Shown piece by piece: positions 18,974 to 26,517 of a stretch of DNA of 64,000 nt. Under the pieces are notes generated by a model. That model ran no database searches. It was not told the DNA's origin and saw only the letters and a list, made by a program, of their open reading frames with translations. Position 1 is the first letter of the stretch, and the number at the start of each line of letters is the position of its first letter. The position numbers and the translations under genes are program-made. The DNA comes from an uncultured Collinsella sp. GTDB taxonomy: Bacteria > Actinomycetota > Coriobacteriia > Coriobacteriales > Coriobacteriaceae. The stretch spans positions 1-64,000 of the forward strand of contig CABVAC010000004.1 in the NCBI GenBank assembly GCA_902496275.1, in the 5' to 3' direction.

Positions 18974-19564
18974 ATGGCCGATTCAATTAACTACCAGCTT
19001 GCCAAGTTCGTCGCCAGCTACGGCAAGGTTTCGCAGATTCCCGAGTCCACCTGCCCTGAGGTGAGCTTCGTCGGCCGCTCCAACGTGGGCAAGTCCTCCA
19101 TCATGAACAAGCTATTTGGCCGCAAGAACCTGGTCAAGGTTTCAAGCACGCCGGGCAAGACGAGCAACATCAATTTCTTCGAGGCCGACGACGTGCACTT
19201 TGTCGACCTGCCGGGTTACGGTTTCGCCCGCCGTTCCAAGGCCGAGCGCGACCGCTGGGCCGAGCTCATCGGCGACTTCTTCGACTCAGAGCGCAGCTTT
19301 AACCTGGTTGTGTCGCTGGTGGACATTCGCCACGACCCCAGTAAGCTCGACCATGACATGATCGACTACCTGCAGGGCAACGAGTTCAACTTTATCGTCT
19401 GCCTCACCAAGGCCGACAAGCTCAGCCGCACCCAACAGGCCCGCCAGGCAGCAGCCATCAAAAAGCAGCTCAACGTTCCGGCCGAGAACGTGATCATCAC
19501 AAGCTCTCAGACCGGCGCCGGCATCGATGAGCTTAAGCGCCGCATTGCCGAGGCCTGCCTTTAG
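18974..19564 (+). CDS. engB: ribosome biogenesis GTP-binding protein YsxC/EngB
   Basis: The 196-residue GTPase has G1 GRSNVGKSS, the switch region SSTPGKTSNINFF, G3 DLPGYG, G4 TKAD and G5 ITSSQTG, the full EngB set and the usual length. It assists assembly of the large ribosomal subunit. AAGGAG lies 5 bases before ATG at 18974 (a GTG six bases earlier overlaps that site). It marks the last core gene before the accessory patch at 19.6 kb. Confidence 0.93.
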   Translation: MADSINYQLAKFVASYGKVSQIPESTCPEVSFVGRSNVGKSSIMNKLFGRKNLVKVSSTPGKTSNINFFEADDVHFVDLPGYGFARRSKAERDRWAELIGDFFDSERSFNLVVSLVDIRHDPSKLDHDMIDYLQGNEFNFIVCLTKADKLSRTQQARQAAAIKKQLNVPAENVIITSSQTGAGIDELKRRIAEACL

Positions 19565-19595
19565 TCAGGCCGCGGCCCCTCAAAAGCTCTTATCT

Positions 19596-19642
19596 ATATC
19601 ACCTCAGTGATAGTTATTGGTAAACTATCACTGAGGTGATAT
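19596..19642. promoter_or_regulatory. 47-bp perfect palindromic operator of the DUF3990/HTH pair
   Basis: Two 20-base arms (ATATCACCTCAGTGATAGTT and its exact complement) flank a 7-base spacer. Each arm also contains its own smaller dyad, TATCAC-N4-GTGATA, so the site holds two inverted copies of a TATCAC/GTGATA operator. It ends 14 bases before the DUF3990 start and overlaps the expected promoter. Autoregulation by the downstream HTH protein, as in toxin-antitoxin loci, is the natural reading. Confidence 0.7.
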
Positions 19643-19656
19643 TTTTGGAGGTCGAT

Positions 19657-20340
19657 ATGGAGCTTTGGCACGGGTCGGACGTTGTTGTTGATCATCCATC
19701 GTTGGATAAATGCAGACAATTCAATGACTATGGGCGCGGGTTTTATTGCACGCCACATGAGGAAATGGCAATGGAGTGGGCATGCCGGACTGAGTCCGAT
19801 GGTATCGCGAATCGATACGAGCTCGATATGGATGGTCTTGCGGTCTTGGACTTGGAGTCCGGGGAGTTTTCAATTCTCAATTGGCTTGCGATTTTGGCTA
19901 ACAATAGGGAGTTCAATGTTTCGACACCGCTGGCGCGCGAAGGACTTCGCTATCTGCTGGATAACTGCCTGATTGATATTTCTCCCTATGACGTAATTCG
20001 AGGTTATCGCGCCGACGATTCCTACTTTTCGTTTGCAAGACAGTTCGTTAACGGCATGATCTCGCTTAGGCAACTGCAACTCATTATGCGTTTGGGCGAT
20101 TTGGGCATCCAATACGCTCTTATGAGTGAGCGTGCGTTTTCAGCAATCAGATTCCGCGAATGGAGGCAGGCGTTGGGTTCTGAGTATTATCCCAAGCGCT
20201 TTAAGCGAGAACAGAACGCGCGGCGCAAGTACCTGGATACGGTAAACGGATTTGACTCTGATGGTGTCGACATTAGGGATTTGATGGCAGGGAGGGTTGA
20301 TTTAAATGATCCAAGAGTTAACGGATTGTGGGCCGAGTAG
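19657..20340 (+). CDS. DUF3990 protein, putative ADP-ribosyltransferase-like toxin
   Basis: The 227-residue protein opens MELWHGSDVVVDHPS and contains NDYGRGFYCTPHEEMAMEWAC, then RGYRADDSYFSFARQF and YYPKRFKREQNARRKYL. I recognise this as DUF3990, a family placed in the ADP-ribosyltransferase fold group; HG and YGRGFYCT would be the His and Tyr strands. TTTTTGGAGG precedes the ATG. It overlaps the next gene by 35 bases, so the pair is co-translated. Codons are more A/T-rich than in the flanking engB, which suggests later acquisition. Toxin function is inference from fold, partner and operator. Confidence 0.75.
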   Translation: MELWHGSDVVVDHPSLDKCRQFNDYGRGFYCTPHEEMAMEWACRTESDGIANRYELDMDGLAVLDLESGEFSILNWLAILANNREFNVSTPLAREGLRYLLDNCLIDISPYDVIRGYRADDSYFSFARQFVNGMISLRQLQLIMRLGDLGIQYALMSERAFSAIRFREWRQALGSEYYPKRFKREQNARRKYLDTVNGFDSDGVDIRDLMAGRVDLNDPRVNGLWAE

Positions 20341-21004
20341 GACATACCCCGTCTACTACCTCGAGGATGCAATGAACAACCTCGGCGACTGTTTTGACTA
20401 TGCCGTGAACGATTATGGAGCAGAAGGGTCGGAAGTTGCTGAACTCTTTTGCCTGAGCGGCGTAGCTCGCGAGTTCGAACGCGGCAACGCATGGGTCGTA
20501 TCGGGAAAATCGGGCGTTGAGCTATTCGCGCTTATCGCCGAAAGGTCGGGCTATCAGAGCGGGTCTATACCGGATCGCACCTATCGTTTTGAGAAGACGC
20601 CAGAGTATTGGACAGGCTGGATACTGGCATATCTGCAGTGGCGTTTAGGGGAGTCTTTCGAAGACCTGCTGCATGTCGTTCCGTTTGACGCACTGCGCAG
20701 TCTGTACTACCCCTGGCACGAAGCCTCAGAGGAACGCGTGGCTCGCCTCGTCTGCGATATGGCGAAAAAAGCGTCCAGGCAAACCAAACTTGCGTTAGCA
20801 AGAAAGAAGCTTAAGAAAACCCAACAAGACCTAGCATACGAATCGGGTGTGTCACTCCGCTCAATCCAAATGTACGAGCAGCGCAAGAGAAACATCAATG
20901 AAGCTTCGGTAACAAGCGTAAGGGCCATAGCAAAAGCCCTCCACTGCAACATCGAAGACCTCCTAGAACCAGTCTTCGAATACAAAGAAACCAGCGCAGC
21001 GTAA
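20306..21004 (+). CDS. HTH protein with N-terminal partner domain, putative antitoxin of the DUF3990 protein
   Basis: The 232-residue protein has an unrecognised N-terminal part (about 1-155; acidic, aromatic, with YWTGWILAYLQW) and a C-terminal XRE-type helix-turn-helix (about 165-225: KKTQQDLAYESGVSLRSIQM then NINEASVTSVRAIAKAL). GGGAGG lies 10 bases before the ATG at 20306, inside the DUF3990 gene. DNA-binding domain plus partner domain in a gene overlapping a candidate toxin is the usual antitoxin-repressor design. It probably binds the palindrome at 19596-19642. The final 60 codons are noticeably A/T-rich. Confidence 0.72.
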   Translation: MIQELTDCGPSRTYPVYYLEDAMNNLGDCFDYAVNDYGAEGSEVAELFCLSGVAREFERGNAWVVSGKSGVELFALIAERSGYQSGSIPDRTYRFEKTPEYWTGWILAYLQWRLGESFEDLLHVVPFDALRSLYYPWHEASEERVARLVCDMAKKASRQTKLALARKKLKKTQQDLAYESGVSLRSIQMYEQRKRNINEASVTSVRAIAKALHCNIEDLLEPVFEYKETSAA

Positions 21005-21152
21005 ACCAATATATTGCCAAGGTTTGTATCTAGTAAGCGCTCCTTACCAGCAAGAGTCCCTACCAATAGATAGCGGCTTAAAGGGCCGAAATCGTATGAA
21101 TGGCATTGCGACTTCCAAATGGGTGACTGCTGCTTGAAAAGCTATAGAAATA

Positions 21153-21172
21153 GGGGCCGATTTAACGGCCCC
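21153..21172 (-). terminator. terminator of the small membrane peptide cluster
   Basis: A 7-bp stem (GGGGCCG/CGGCCCC) with a 6-base loop, followed on the minus strand by TATTTCT, lies 34 bases beyond the stop of the 34-residue gene. The rest of 21005-21206 shows no gene. Confidence 0.55.
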
Positions 21173-21206
21173 AAGCATCGCATAAATGGCATATACGTTT
21201 TATCAA

Positions 21207-21311
21207 CTATTTCTTGTTTTTAACCCATTTGCAGATACGCCAAATAAGCACTCCGACGAGAATCCAAACGAGAGCGATCATAATGTCTGAGCGTGCAGGA
21301 ATTGGGATCAT
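21207..21311 (-). CDS. 34-residue single-span membrane peptide
   Basis: The frame reads MIPIPARSDIMIALVWILVG, continues VLIWRICKWVKNKK and then TAG. Residues 10-25 form one hydrophobic helix and the last nine are strongly basic. GAGGAAG lies 4 bases before the ATG, a good site for so short a frame. It begins 24 bases after the frameshifted secreted protein on the same strand and is followed by a terminator, so the two look like one operon. I do not recognise the family. A type I toxin-like or small regulatory membrane peptide is possible; an internal ATG at residue 11 would give a 24-residue form. Confidence 0.55.
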   Translation of the reverse strand: MIPIPARSDIMIALVWILVGVLIWRICKWVKNKK

Positions 21312-21335
21312 TGAACTTCCTCAATTGATGTGAGT

Positions 21336-21852
21336 CTAGTTTGCATAGGTGTGGAGCGTGCTGCCTTCCATGGTCGCTTGCAACACGGCGATACCGGACG
21401 TCATCCCCATCGATTCATAGTTGAGTCGATATGTCGCCTGTTTCGAGTTCCATATAAAGGACTCGTTAGTTACCGTACAGCCGATAGTCGTATAGTTTTG
21501 TCCCCAAGCGCTGGTAATGAGCGAGTTCGCTATCTTGATCTTGAATTCGCGATAAATAAAAGGACTGTTGTAATAGATAGTCCAAGTTCCAGATGCGTTG
21601 TTGTAGTAACTGTCCCATATCAGGCTGGGTTCATTGGTTTTTTTTAATTCCTATTACTGCAACGGTCCCATCCTTAAGCTTGATTTGATGAGACTGCTCG
21701 GGACCTTTCGTTAAATCAAAATCTTGGGTTGCGCCAGAAATTGCGACAGCATCGCTTTCTGCAGCATAAGCAGTCGAAGGGCTAAACGAGAAACATATCG
21801 GTAATATCAAAAGTATCGAGAGGAAAAACGAAGCTTTGAGTGTGCGTAACAC
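21336..21852 (-). pseudogene. secreted DUF5626-like protein interrupted by a frameshift at an A8 run
   Basis: The likely start is the GTG at 21852, eight bases after GGAGG. It gives a signal peptide (LKASFFLSILLILPICF, cleavage near TAYA-AES) and a short mature part ending at TGA 21631-21633. One base out of frame, reading continues without a stop for 100 codons to TAG at 21336, giving GTWTIYYNSPFIYREF and QATYRLNYESMGMTSG, which fits DUF5626-type proteins. The switch lies in a run of eight A (minus strand, 21638-21645); seven A would give one protein of about 171 residues. This is a disabled gene, a phase-variable switch, transcriptional slippage or an assembly error. Confidence 0.65.
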
Positions 21853-21867
21853 TTTGACCACCTCCAT

Positions 21868-22109
21868 ACTGCGATGCCTAGTTAAATAGTAGCATAGATT
21901 AACAGTTTATTATGTAACCTAAAAAGCCCCTATCTGCCCGGCGCCCCTTCAAAGCGTGGGTCCCTGTAGACATCCTCAGCAAGGTAAACGCAGGGATGGT
22001 CGGGGTGTTCCCCTCAAAATTATTCCGCAGCGCGAAGGCCTCTCGTCTGTGGCTCCGTTGGAGCACAAGATTAAATCAGCGAATGCGATTATCCTGTCGA
22101 GGCTGCGCA
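21868..22109. other. gene-free stretch upstream of the secreted protein
   Basis: It must hold the minus-strand promoter for the DUF5626-like gene in the A/T-rich part (about 21880-21930), but no clean -35/-10 pair was identified. I see nothing else. Confidence 0.3.
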
Positions 22110-22226
22110 GGTCCCCTTGGGGCTTCCCCTGAAAACAATCCGCAGATCGAATTGCCCCGTCGCGCGAAGCGCACGACGGGGCAATTCATGATCGAGGACG
22201 TCTTCAGGGGAAGCCCCAAGGGGACC
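22110..22226. repeat. long hairpin element with conserved internal loop (family A, copy 2, inverted)
   Basis: A perfect 24-bp outer stem (22110-22133 with 22203-22226) and a perfect 14-bp inner stem (22149-22162 with 22174-22187). Read on the minus strand, the internal loop is GTCCTCGATCAT opposite GATCTGCGGATTGTT, matching copies 1 and 4 although the stems are different. It lies 24 bases beyond the stop of thrB. Confidence 0.8.
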
Positions 22227-22249
22227 GGTGAGAGCAATGAGGCAGGGCG

Positions 22250-23131
22250 CTACAGGTACTCGATCTGGGCGCCTTCCGTGTCGCACGTGAGGATATGCGT
22301 ATCACACTTAGGGAACTGCTCGCGCAGCTTGACCTGCAGGAACTTTGCCACGATGGTGTCGTCAGTCACGGCCATGAGGGTCGAGCCCGAACCGCTGATC
22401 CAGATGGTCTTGGCGCCGCCGTTAAGGCAGGTGTCGCGCACGGCGTTGTAGTCGGGAATCAGACGGCGACGATAGGGTTCCTGGATGCGGTCGTCATTGG
22501 CGGCGGCAATCAGGTCGAGGTCACCAGTCTCCAAGCCGCGCGTCATACCGGCGATGCGGCCCATCTGCCACACGGCGGTGGAGAGCGGAATCTCCTGCGG
22601 CACGACCTTGCGCGCCTCGCTCGTGTGTACCTCGTAGGGCGGAATCACGGTAATAAAACGCAGGCGATCGCTCACCTCGTAGCGCAGGCACCGGGGGAGC
22701 GAATCGGTCGGCGTAAAGGAGCAGACGGCGCCGCCCAGGATGGCGGGGGCGACGTTATCGGGATGGCCCTCGACTTCGGTGGCAATGCGAACCAGCTCGG
22801 CGCGGTCGACGGTGTGGCCTGTCAGTGCGGCGGCGGCCATAATGCCGGCGACGACGCAGGTGGAGCTGGAGCCCAGGCCGCGGGCGACGGGAACGTCAGT
22901 CTGAATGTCGATGGCAACGGGAAAAGCCGTCTCGCCCCATGCGGCCAGTGCATCGACAAAGCTGACGTAGACCAGGTTGTCCTCGTTTTGGAACTCTTCG
23001 GGGCAGCCCGTGATGGTGAGCTTATCGGCGCGCTCGAAGGTGAAGTGCGAGTAGAGGCTGACGGCCATGCCGAGGGTATCGTAGCCAATGCCTAAGTTTG
23101 CGCTGGTGGCGGGGACGGTGATTTTGATCAT
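22250..23131 (-). CDS. thrB: homoserine kinase
   Basis: The 293-residue protein is a GHMP kinase. It starts MIKITVPATSANLGIGYDTLG and has the phosphate-binding loop PVARGLGSSSTCVVAG and the C-terminal GSGSTLMAV. It phosphorylates L-homoserine to O-phosphohomoserine, the substrate of threonine synthase, whose gene lies upstream on the same strand. The 202-base gap between thrC and thrB holds a thrC terminator and a long hairpin, so thrB may have its own promoter. GGAG lies upstream of the ATG. Confidence 0.93.
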   Translation of the reverse strand: MIKITVPATSANLGIGYDTLGMAVSLYSHFTFERADKLTITGCPEEFQNEDNLVYVSFVDALAAWGETAFPVAIDIQTDVPVARGLGSSSTCVVAGIMAAAALTGHTVDRAELVRIATEVEGHPDNVAPAILGGAVCSFTPTDSLPRCLRYEVSDRLRFITVIPPYEVHTSEARKVVPQEIPLSTAVWQMGRIAGMTRGLETGDLDLIAAANDDRIQEPYRRRLIPDYNAVRDTCLNGGAKTIWISGSGSTLMAVTDDTIVAKFLQVKLREQFPKCDTHILTCDTEGAQIEYL

Positions 23132-23147
23132 GGGAATCTCCTGGGCG

Positions 23148-23251
23148 GTCTGCCTGTTTAGTTCGCTGCTCGGGCAGTCCTGGCTCGCTCGGAAAGCACA
23201 TTAAGTGCTTTCCGGCTCGTGCGGAACTCGCGACGAACTAAACAGGCAGAC
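23148..23251. repeat. long hairpin element, diverged family A member (copy 3)
   Basis: A perfect 18-bp outer stem (23148-23165 with 23234-23251) and a perfect 9-bp inner stem (GGAAAGCAC, 23191-23199 with 23205-23213) enclose an enlarged internal loop containing CAGTCCTGGCTCG on the left and TGCGGAAC on the right. It keeps the GTCCT and TGCGGA cores but is longer than the other copies. It lies directly before thrB. Confidence 0.55.
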
Positions 23252-23290
23252 CCGCATGTCAGTTCGTCATCATCCCGGTGGGTATCTGAT

Positions 23291-23320
23291 AAAAGAAAGT
23301 GCGCCGGCTTTCGCCGGCGC
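23291..23320 (-). terminator. terminator after thrC
   Basis: An 8-bp perfect GC stem (GCGCCGGC) with a TTTC loop, followed on the minus strand by ACTTTCTTTT, 14 bases after the thrC stop. Confidence 0.7.
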
Positions 23321-23333
23321 CTTATAAGGGGTT

Positions 23334-24851
23334 TTAGTTGGTAGCCATCTTTTTTGCTGCAGACTCTACGTAGTTGGCCATGTCGGCTACGTCGCAGACG
23401 TCTTCGAAGCGGACGGGCTTGGACTCGAGTTCGGCGAGCTGGGTCGGGGCGACCGTGTTGGTGGCCTGCTCGAGTACGCGCATAGCCTCAAAGTCGTCCT
23501 CGGGAACGTCGAGCCCCAGGGCGTCGCAGCAGGCGCGCGGGAACTTGTAGGGGCTGGCGGTCGAAAGCAGCACGCGGGCCTTGGCGCCCTCGGCGGGAGC
23601 GACCTTTTCAAAGACGTGATAGCCGCAAGCGGTGTGCGGGTCGATCATGTAGCCGTTCGCATCCCAGCAACTCTTGATGGCAGCACGGACCTCGTCCTCG
23701 CTGGCCCAACCGCAGCCAAAGACGCTCTGAATCTTTGCCAACAGGTCAGTGGGAACCTCGTAGCGACCAGTCTGTGCCAGCTGCTCCATAAGGCCGGCAA
23801 CGAGTTCGCAGTCGCCATCGGACAGGAAGTAGAGCATGCGCTCCAGGTTGGAGCTGATGAGGATGTCCATCGACGGCGAGATGGTCGTGAAGAACGGGCG
23901 GTTGCGGTCGTAGACGCCGGTGGTCAGGAAGTCAGCAAGAACGTTGTTCTTGTCGCTCGCGACGATGAGCTTGGCGACGGGCAGACCCATGCGCTTGGCA
24001 TAGTAACCGGCCAGGATATCGCCAAAGTTGCCGGTCGGTACGCAGAACTCCACGGCGTCGCCGGCCTCGATGGCGCCGGCGCGAAGCAGCTGCGCATAGG
24101 CGGCAAAGTAGTAGACGACTTGCGGCACCAGGCGGCCGACGTTGATGGAGTTGGCACTCGAAAGTACCGTGCCGGCGGCCTCCAGACGCTCGGCAAGCTC
24201 CTTATCGGCAAAGATGCGCTTGACGGCACTCTGGGCGTCATCGAAGTTGCCGCGGATGCCGCAGACGGCGACGTTATCGCCCTCCTGTGTGGACATCTGC
24301 AGGTTCTGGACGCGGCTGACCTTGCCCTCGGGATAAAAGACGGTGATGCCCGTGCCCGGAGCGTCGGCAAAGCCGGCGAGTGCTGCCTTGCCCGTGTCGC
24401 CCGACGTGGCGGTGACGATCATGATGCGCTCGGCGCCGCCGTCCTTGGCGGAGGTGCGGGCCATGAGGCGGGGGAGCATCTGCAGAGCGACGTCCTTAAA
24501 GGCACTCGTGGGGCCGCCAAAGAGCTCCATCACATAGGTCTGAGGGGCGTCAACACCCGGCGCAGCGTCGAGTTTGACGAGCGGCGTAACCTCTTCACTC
24601 GCGAACGTGCCGCGGTATGCCTCGTCGACACACGCCGAAATTTCTTCGCCCGTGTAATCATTCAGTAACATTCCCAACACATCTTGAGCGATTTCAAAGT
24701 ACGATTTAGCTGCAAGCGAGCTGATATCGACCTGCTGGGTGCCGAGCTCGTCCGAGACAAACAAACCCCCGTCGGGAGCGATGCCGGTGCGGATTGCCAC
24801 CTTACTTGAGCACGATAAAGTGCGTCCTCGTGTACTATGATAAGTTCCCAT
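23334..24851 (-). CDS. thrC: threonine synthase
   Basis: The 505-residue, PLP-dependent enzyme converts O-phosphohomoserine to threonine. The PLP lysine lies in GPTSAFKDVALQ, and the phosphate-binding loop is ATSGDTGKAAL. Length and the opening MGTYHSTRGRTLSCSSKVAI match the longer bacterial ThrC class. The start at 24851 is chosen because GAGGAG lies 9 bases upstream; an in-frame ATG at 24896 would add 15 atypical residues. It is divergent from the aspartate kinase gene with 104 bases between, which must hold both promoters. No leader peptide or riboswitch was recognised there. Confidence 0.93.
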   Translation of the reverse strand: MGTYHSTRGRTLSCSSKVAIRTGIAPDGGLFVSDELGTQQVDISSLAAKSYFEIAQDVLGMLLNDYTGEEISACVDEAYRGTFASEEVTPLVKLDAAPGVDAPQTYVMELFGGPTSAFKDVALQMLPRLMARTSAKDGGAERIMIVTATSGDTGKAALAGFADAPGTGITVFYPEGKVSRVQNLQMSTQEGDNVAVCGIRGNFDDAQSAVKRIFADKELAERLEAAGTVLSSANSINVGRLVPQVVYYFAAYAQLLRAGAIEAGDAVEFCVPTGNFGDILAGYYAKRMGLPVAKLIVASDKNNVLADFLTTGVYDRNRPFFTTISPSMDILISSNLERMLYFLSDGDCELVAGLMEQLAQTGRYEVPTDLLAKIQSVFGCGWASEDEVRAAIKSCWDANGYMIDPHTACGYHVFEKVAPAEGAKARVLLSTASPYKFPRACCDALGLDVPEDDFEAMRVLEQATNTVAPTQLAELESKPVRFEDVCDVADMANYVESAAKKMATN

Positions 24852-24955
24852 ATAACACTGCTCCTCGGATGCCTTGGTCCCAATCGGTGAAACCATGGTA
24901 TCAGAGCGCGCAAAATAGGTTCGCAGAGGCTTTTTAGAAAGGTAACCTCCAGCCC

Positions 24956-26344
24956 ATGATTAAGATTGCCAAGTTTGGCGGCTCGTCGGTCGCCGACGCC
25001 GAACACTTCAAGAAGATCAAGGCCATCGTCGATGCCGACCCTGCCCGCCGTTTTGTGGTGGTTTCCGCCTGCGGTCGCCGCTTTAAGGGCGACACCAAGG
25101 TGACCGACCTGCTCTACCTGGTTAACGCGCACGTTAAGTACCACGTGTCGTGCGAGGAGCTACTCGAGGACATTGGCCAGCGCTACTTTGATATCGCTGA
25201 CGAGCTGGAACTCACCTATCCCATCCGCGAAGAGTTTGCGGCCTTTGCCGAGCGCGCCCGCTCGGGCGGCTACTCCACCGAGGAGCTCGTGAGCCGCGGC
25301 GAGTACTTCACCGCTCGCCTGATGGCCGAGTATCTGGGCCTGCCGTTCCTGGATGCTGCGACGGTCGTTGCGTTCCATCACGACGGTACGCTCAGCATGA
25401 ACCGCACCTCCGAGCTGGTGCAGGAGTACGGTCAGCAGGGCGGCTTTGTTATGCCCGGTTTCTACGGCGCGACGCGTGAGGGCCAGATCAAGCTGCTCGA
25501 TCGTGGCGGCGGCGATATCTCGGGCTCGATTTTGGCTAAGTGCCTGGGCGCCGACCTTTACGAGAACTGGACCGACGTCTCGGGTTTCTATTCTGCGGAT
25601 CCGCGTATTGTTCCGGAGGCTCAGCCCATTGCGCGCGTTACCTACGAGGAGCTGCGCGAGCTTTCGTACATGGGCGCAAGCGTCCTGCACGAGGAAGCCG
25701 TGTTCCCCGTGCGCGAGGCAGGCATTCCGCTGGTCATCAAGAACACCAATGCGCCGCAGGACCCCGGCACCATCATTAGCGAGACGGCTGATGAAGGCGA
25801 GGCGGAGCCCATCATTACCGGCGTGACCGGCAAGCGCGGTTTTGTCGCCATCAACGTCGCCCGCGACCGCACCAAGCCCCGCGTCGGCTTTATGCGCCGT
25901 GCGCTTTCGGTGTTCGAGCGCTATGACGTTTCCGTCGAGCACATGCCCACCGGTGTCGACCGCTTTGGCGCCGTGGTGCAGGAGCAGGACGTTCACGATT
26001 CACTGTACTCGCTCGTGGGCGACATTCAGCAGGAGGTCGAGCCGCTCGAGATCGAGGTTGTCGAGGGCCTGGCACTTATCGCGACCGTCGGCCGTAACCT
26101 GCGCGGTCGTGCCGGCATCTCGGGCCACCTGTTTGGCATGCTTGGCCAGGCTGGCGTGAGCGTGCGTATGATTTCGCAGAGCTGCGACGAGATCAATATC
26201 ATCATCGGTGTGGAGGAGAAGGACTTTGATCTGGCGATTCAGACCATTTACCGCGCCTTCTCCGACGAGAACGGCATTGTGAAGGTCTCCGATCTGGAGG
26301 CTCCCGCGCCGGTCGATCCCGCTCTGGTCGCACTCCGCAAGTAG
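24956..26344 (+). CDS. lysC: aspartate kinase
   Basis: The 462-residue protein starts MIKIAKFGGSSVADAEHFKK and includes SACGRR and KLLDRGGGDISGS in the kinase domain (about 1-300). Two ACT domains follow (about 315-450, e.g. GRAGISGHLFGMLGQAGVSV). It phosphorylates aspartate in the first step of threonine, lysine and methionine synthesis. The ACT domains imply feedback control by an end product. AGAAAGGTAACC precedes the start. The asd gene follows on the same strand after a terminator. The variant SACGRR (SA-G-R in most families) is within normal range. Confidence 0.92.
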   Translation: MIKIAKFGGSSVADAEHFKKIKAIVDADPARRFVVVSACGRRFKGDTKVTDLLYLVNAHVKYHVSCEELLEDIGQRYFDIADELELTYPIREEFAAFAERARSGGYSTEELVSRGEYFTARLMAEYLGLPFLDAATVVAFHHDGTLSMNRTSELVQEYGQQGGFVMPGFYGATREGQIKLLDRGGGDISGSILAKCLGADLYENWTDVSGFYSADPRIVPEAQPIARVTYEELRELSYMGASVLHEEAVFPVREAGIPLVIKNTNAPQDPGTIISETADEGEAEPIITGVTGKRGFVAINVARDRTKPRVGFMRRALSVFERYDVSVEHMPTGVDRFGAVVQEQDVHDSLYSLVGDIQQEVEPLEIEVVEGLALIATVGRNLRGRAGISGHLFGMLGQAGVSVRMISQSCDEINIIIGVEEKDFDLAIQTIYRAFSDENGIVKVSDLEAPAPVDPALVALRK

Positions 26345-26355
26345 CTGCTATCCCA

Positions 26356-26386
26356 GTAGATTTTTGGACTTGCCTCAAAAATCTAT
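26356..26386. repeat. REP-like palindrome (GTAGATTT family, copy 2)
   Basis: GTAGATTTTT and AAAAATCTAT form the arms with GGACTTGCCTC in between. It is nearly the reverse complement of the copy at 5058-5089. It lies 11 bases after the aspartate kinase stop. Confidence 0.55.
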
Positions 26387-26416
26387 GGCGGGGCGTTTCG
26401 TTTCGGTTTCGTTTCG

Positions 26417-26447
26417 ACGGGGCGGGTTTCGTGCCCGCCCCGTTCTT
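26417..26447 (+). terminator. terminator after lysC
   Basis: A perfect 10-bp stem ACGGGGCGGG with a 7-base loop, followed by TCTTG. Confidence 0.6.
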
Positions 26448-26517
26448 GTATACACTGGCAACAATAATCGGCCTGCTTGGCGTGCGGGCAAAAGCCACAA
26501 CCTTTAAAGGGGGAAGC

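Noticed and set aside
21330..21647. A 105-codon forward frame
   Set aside because: It is antisense to the continuation of the DUF5626-like protein, which has convincing sequence in the minus frame; the forward frame has no ribosome binding site or family resemblance.
24852..24955. Riboswitch or T-box controlling the threonine genes
   Set aside because: The 104-base divergent spacer is too short for either and shows no T-box or known aptamer sequence.
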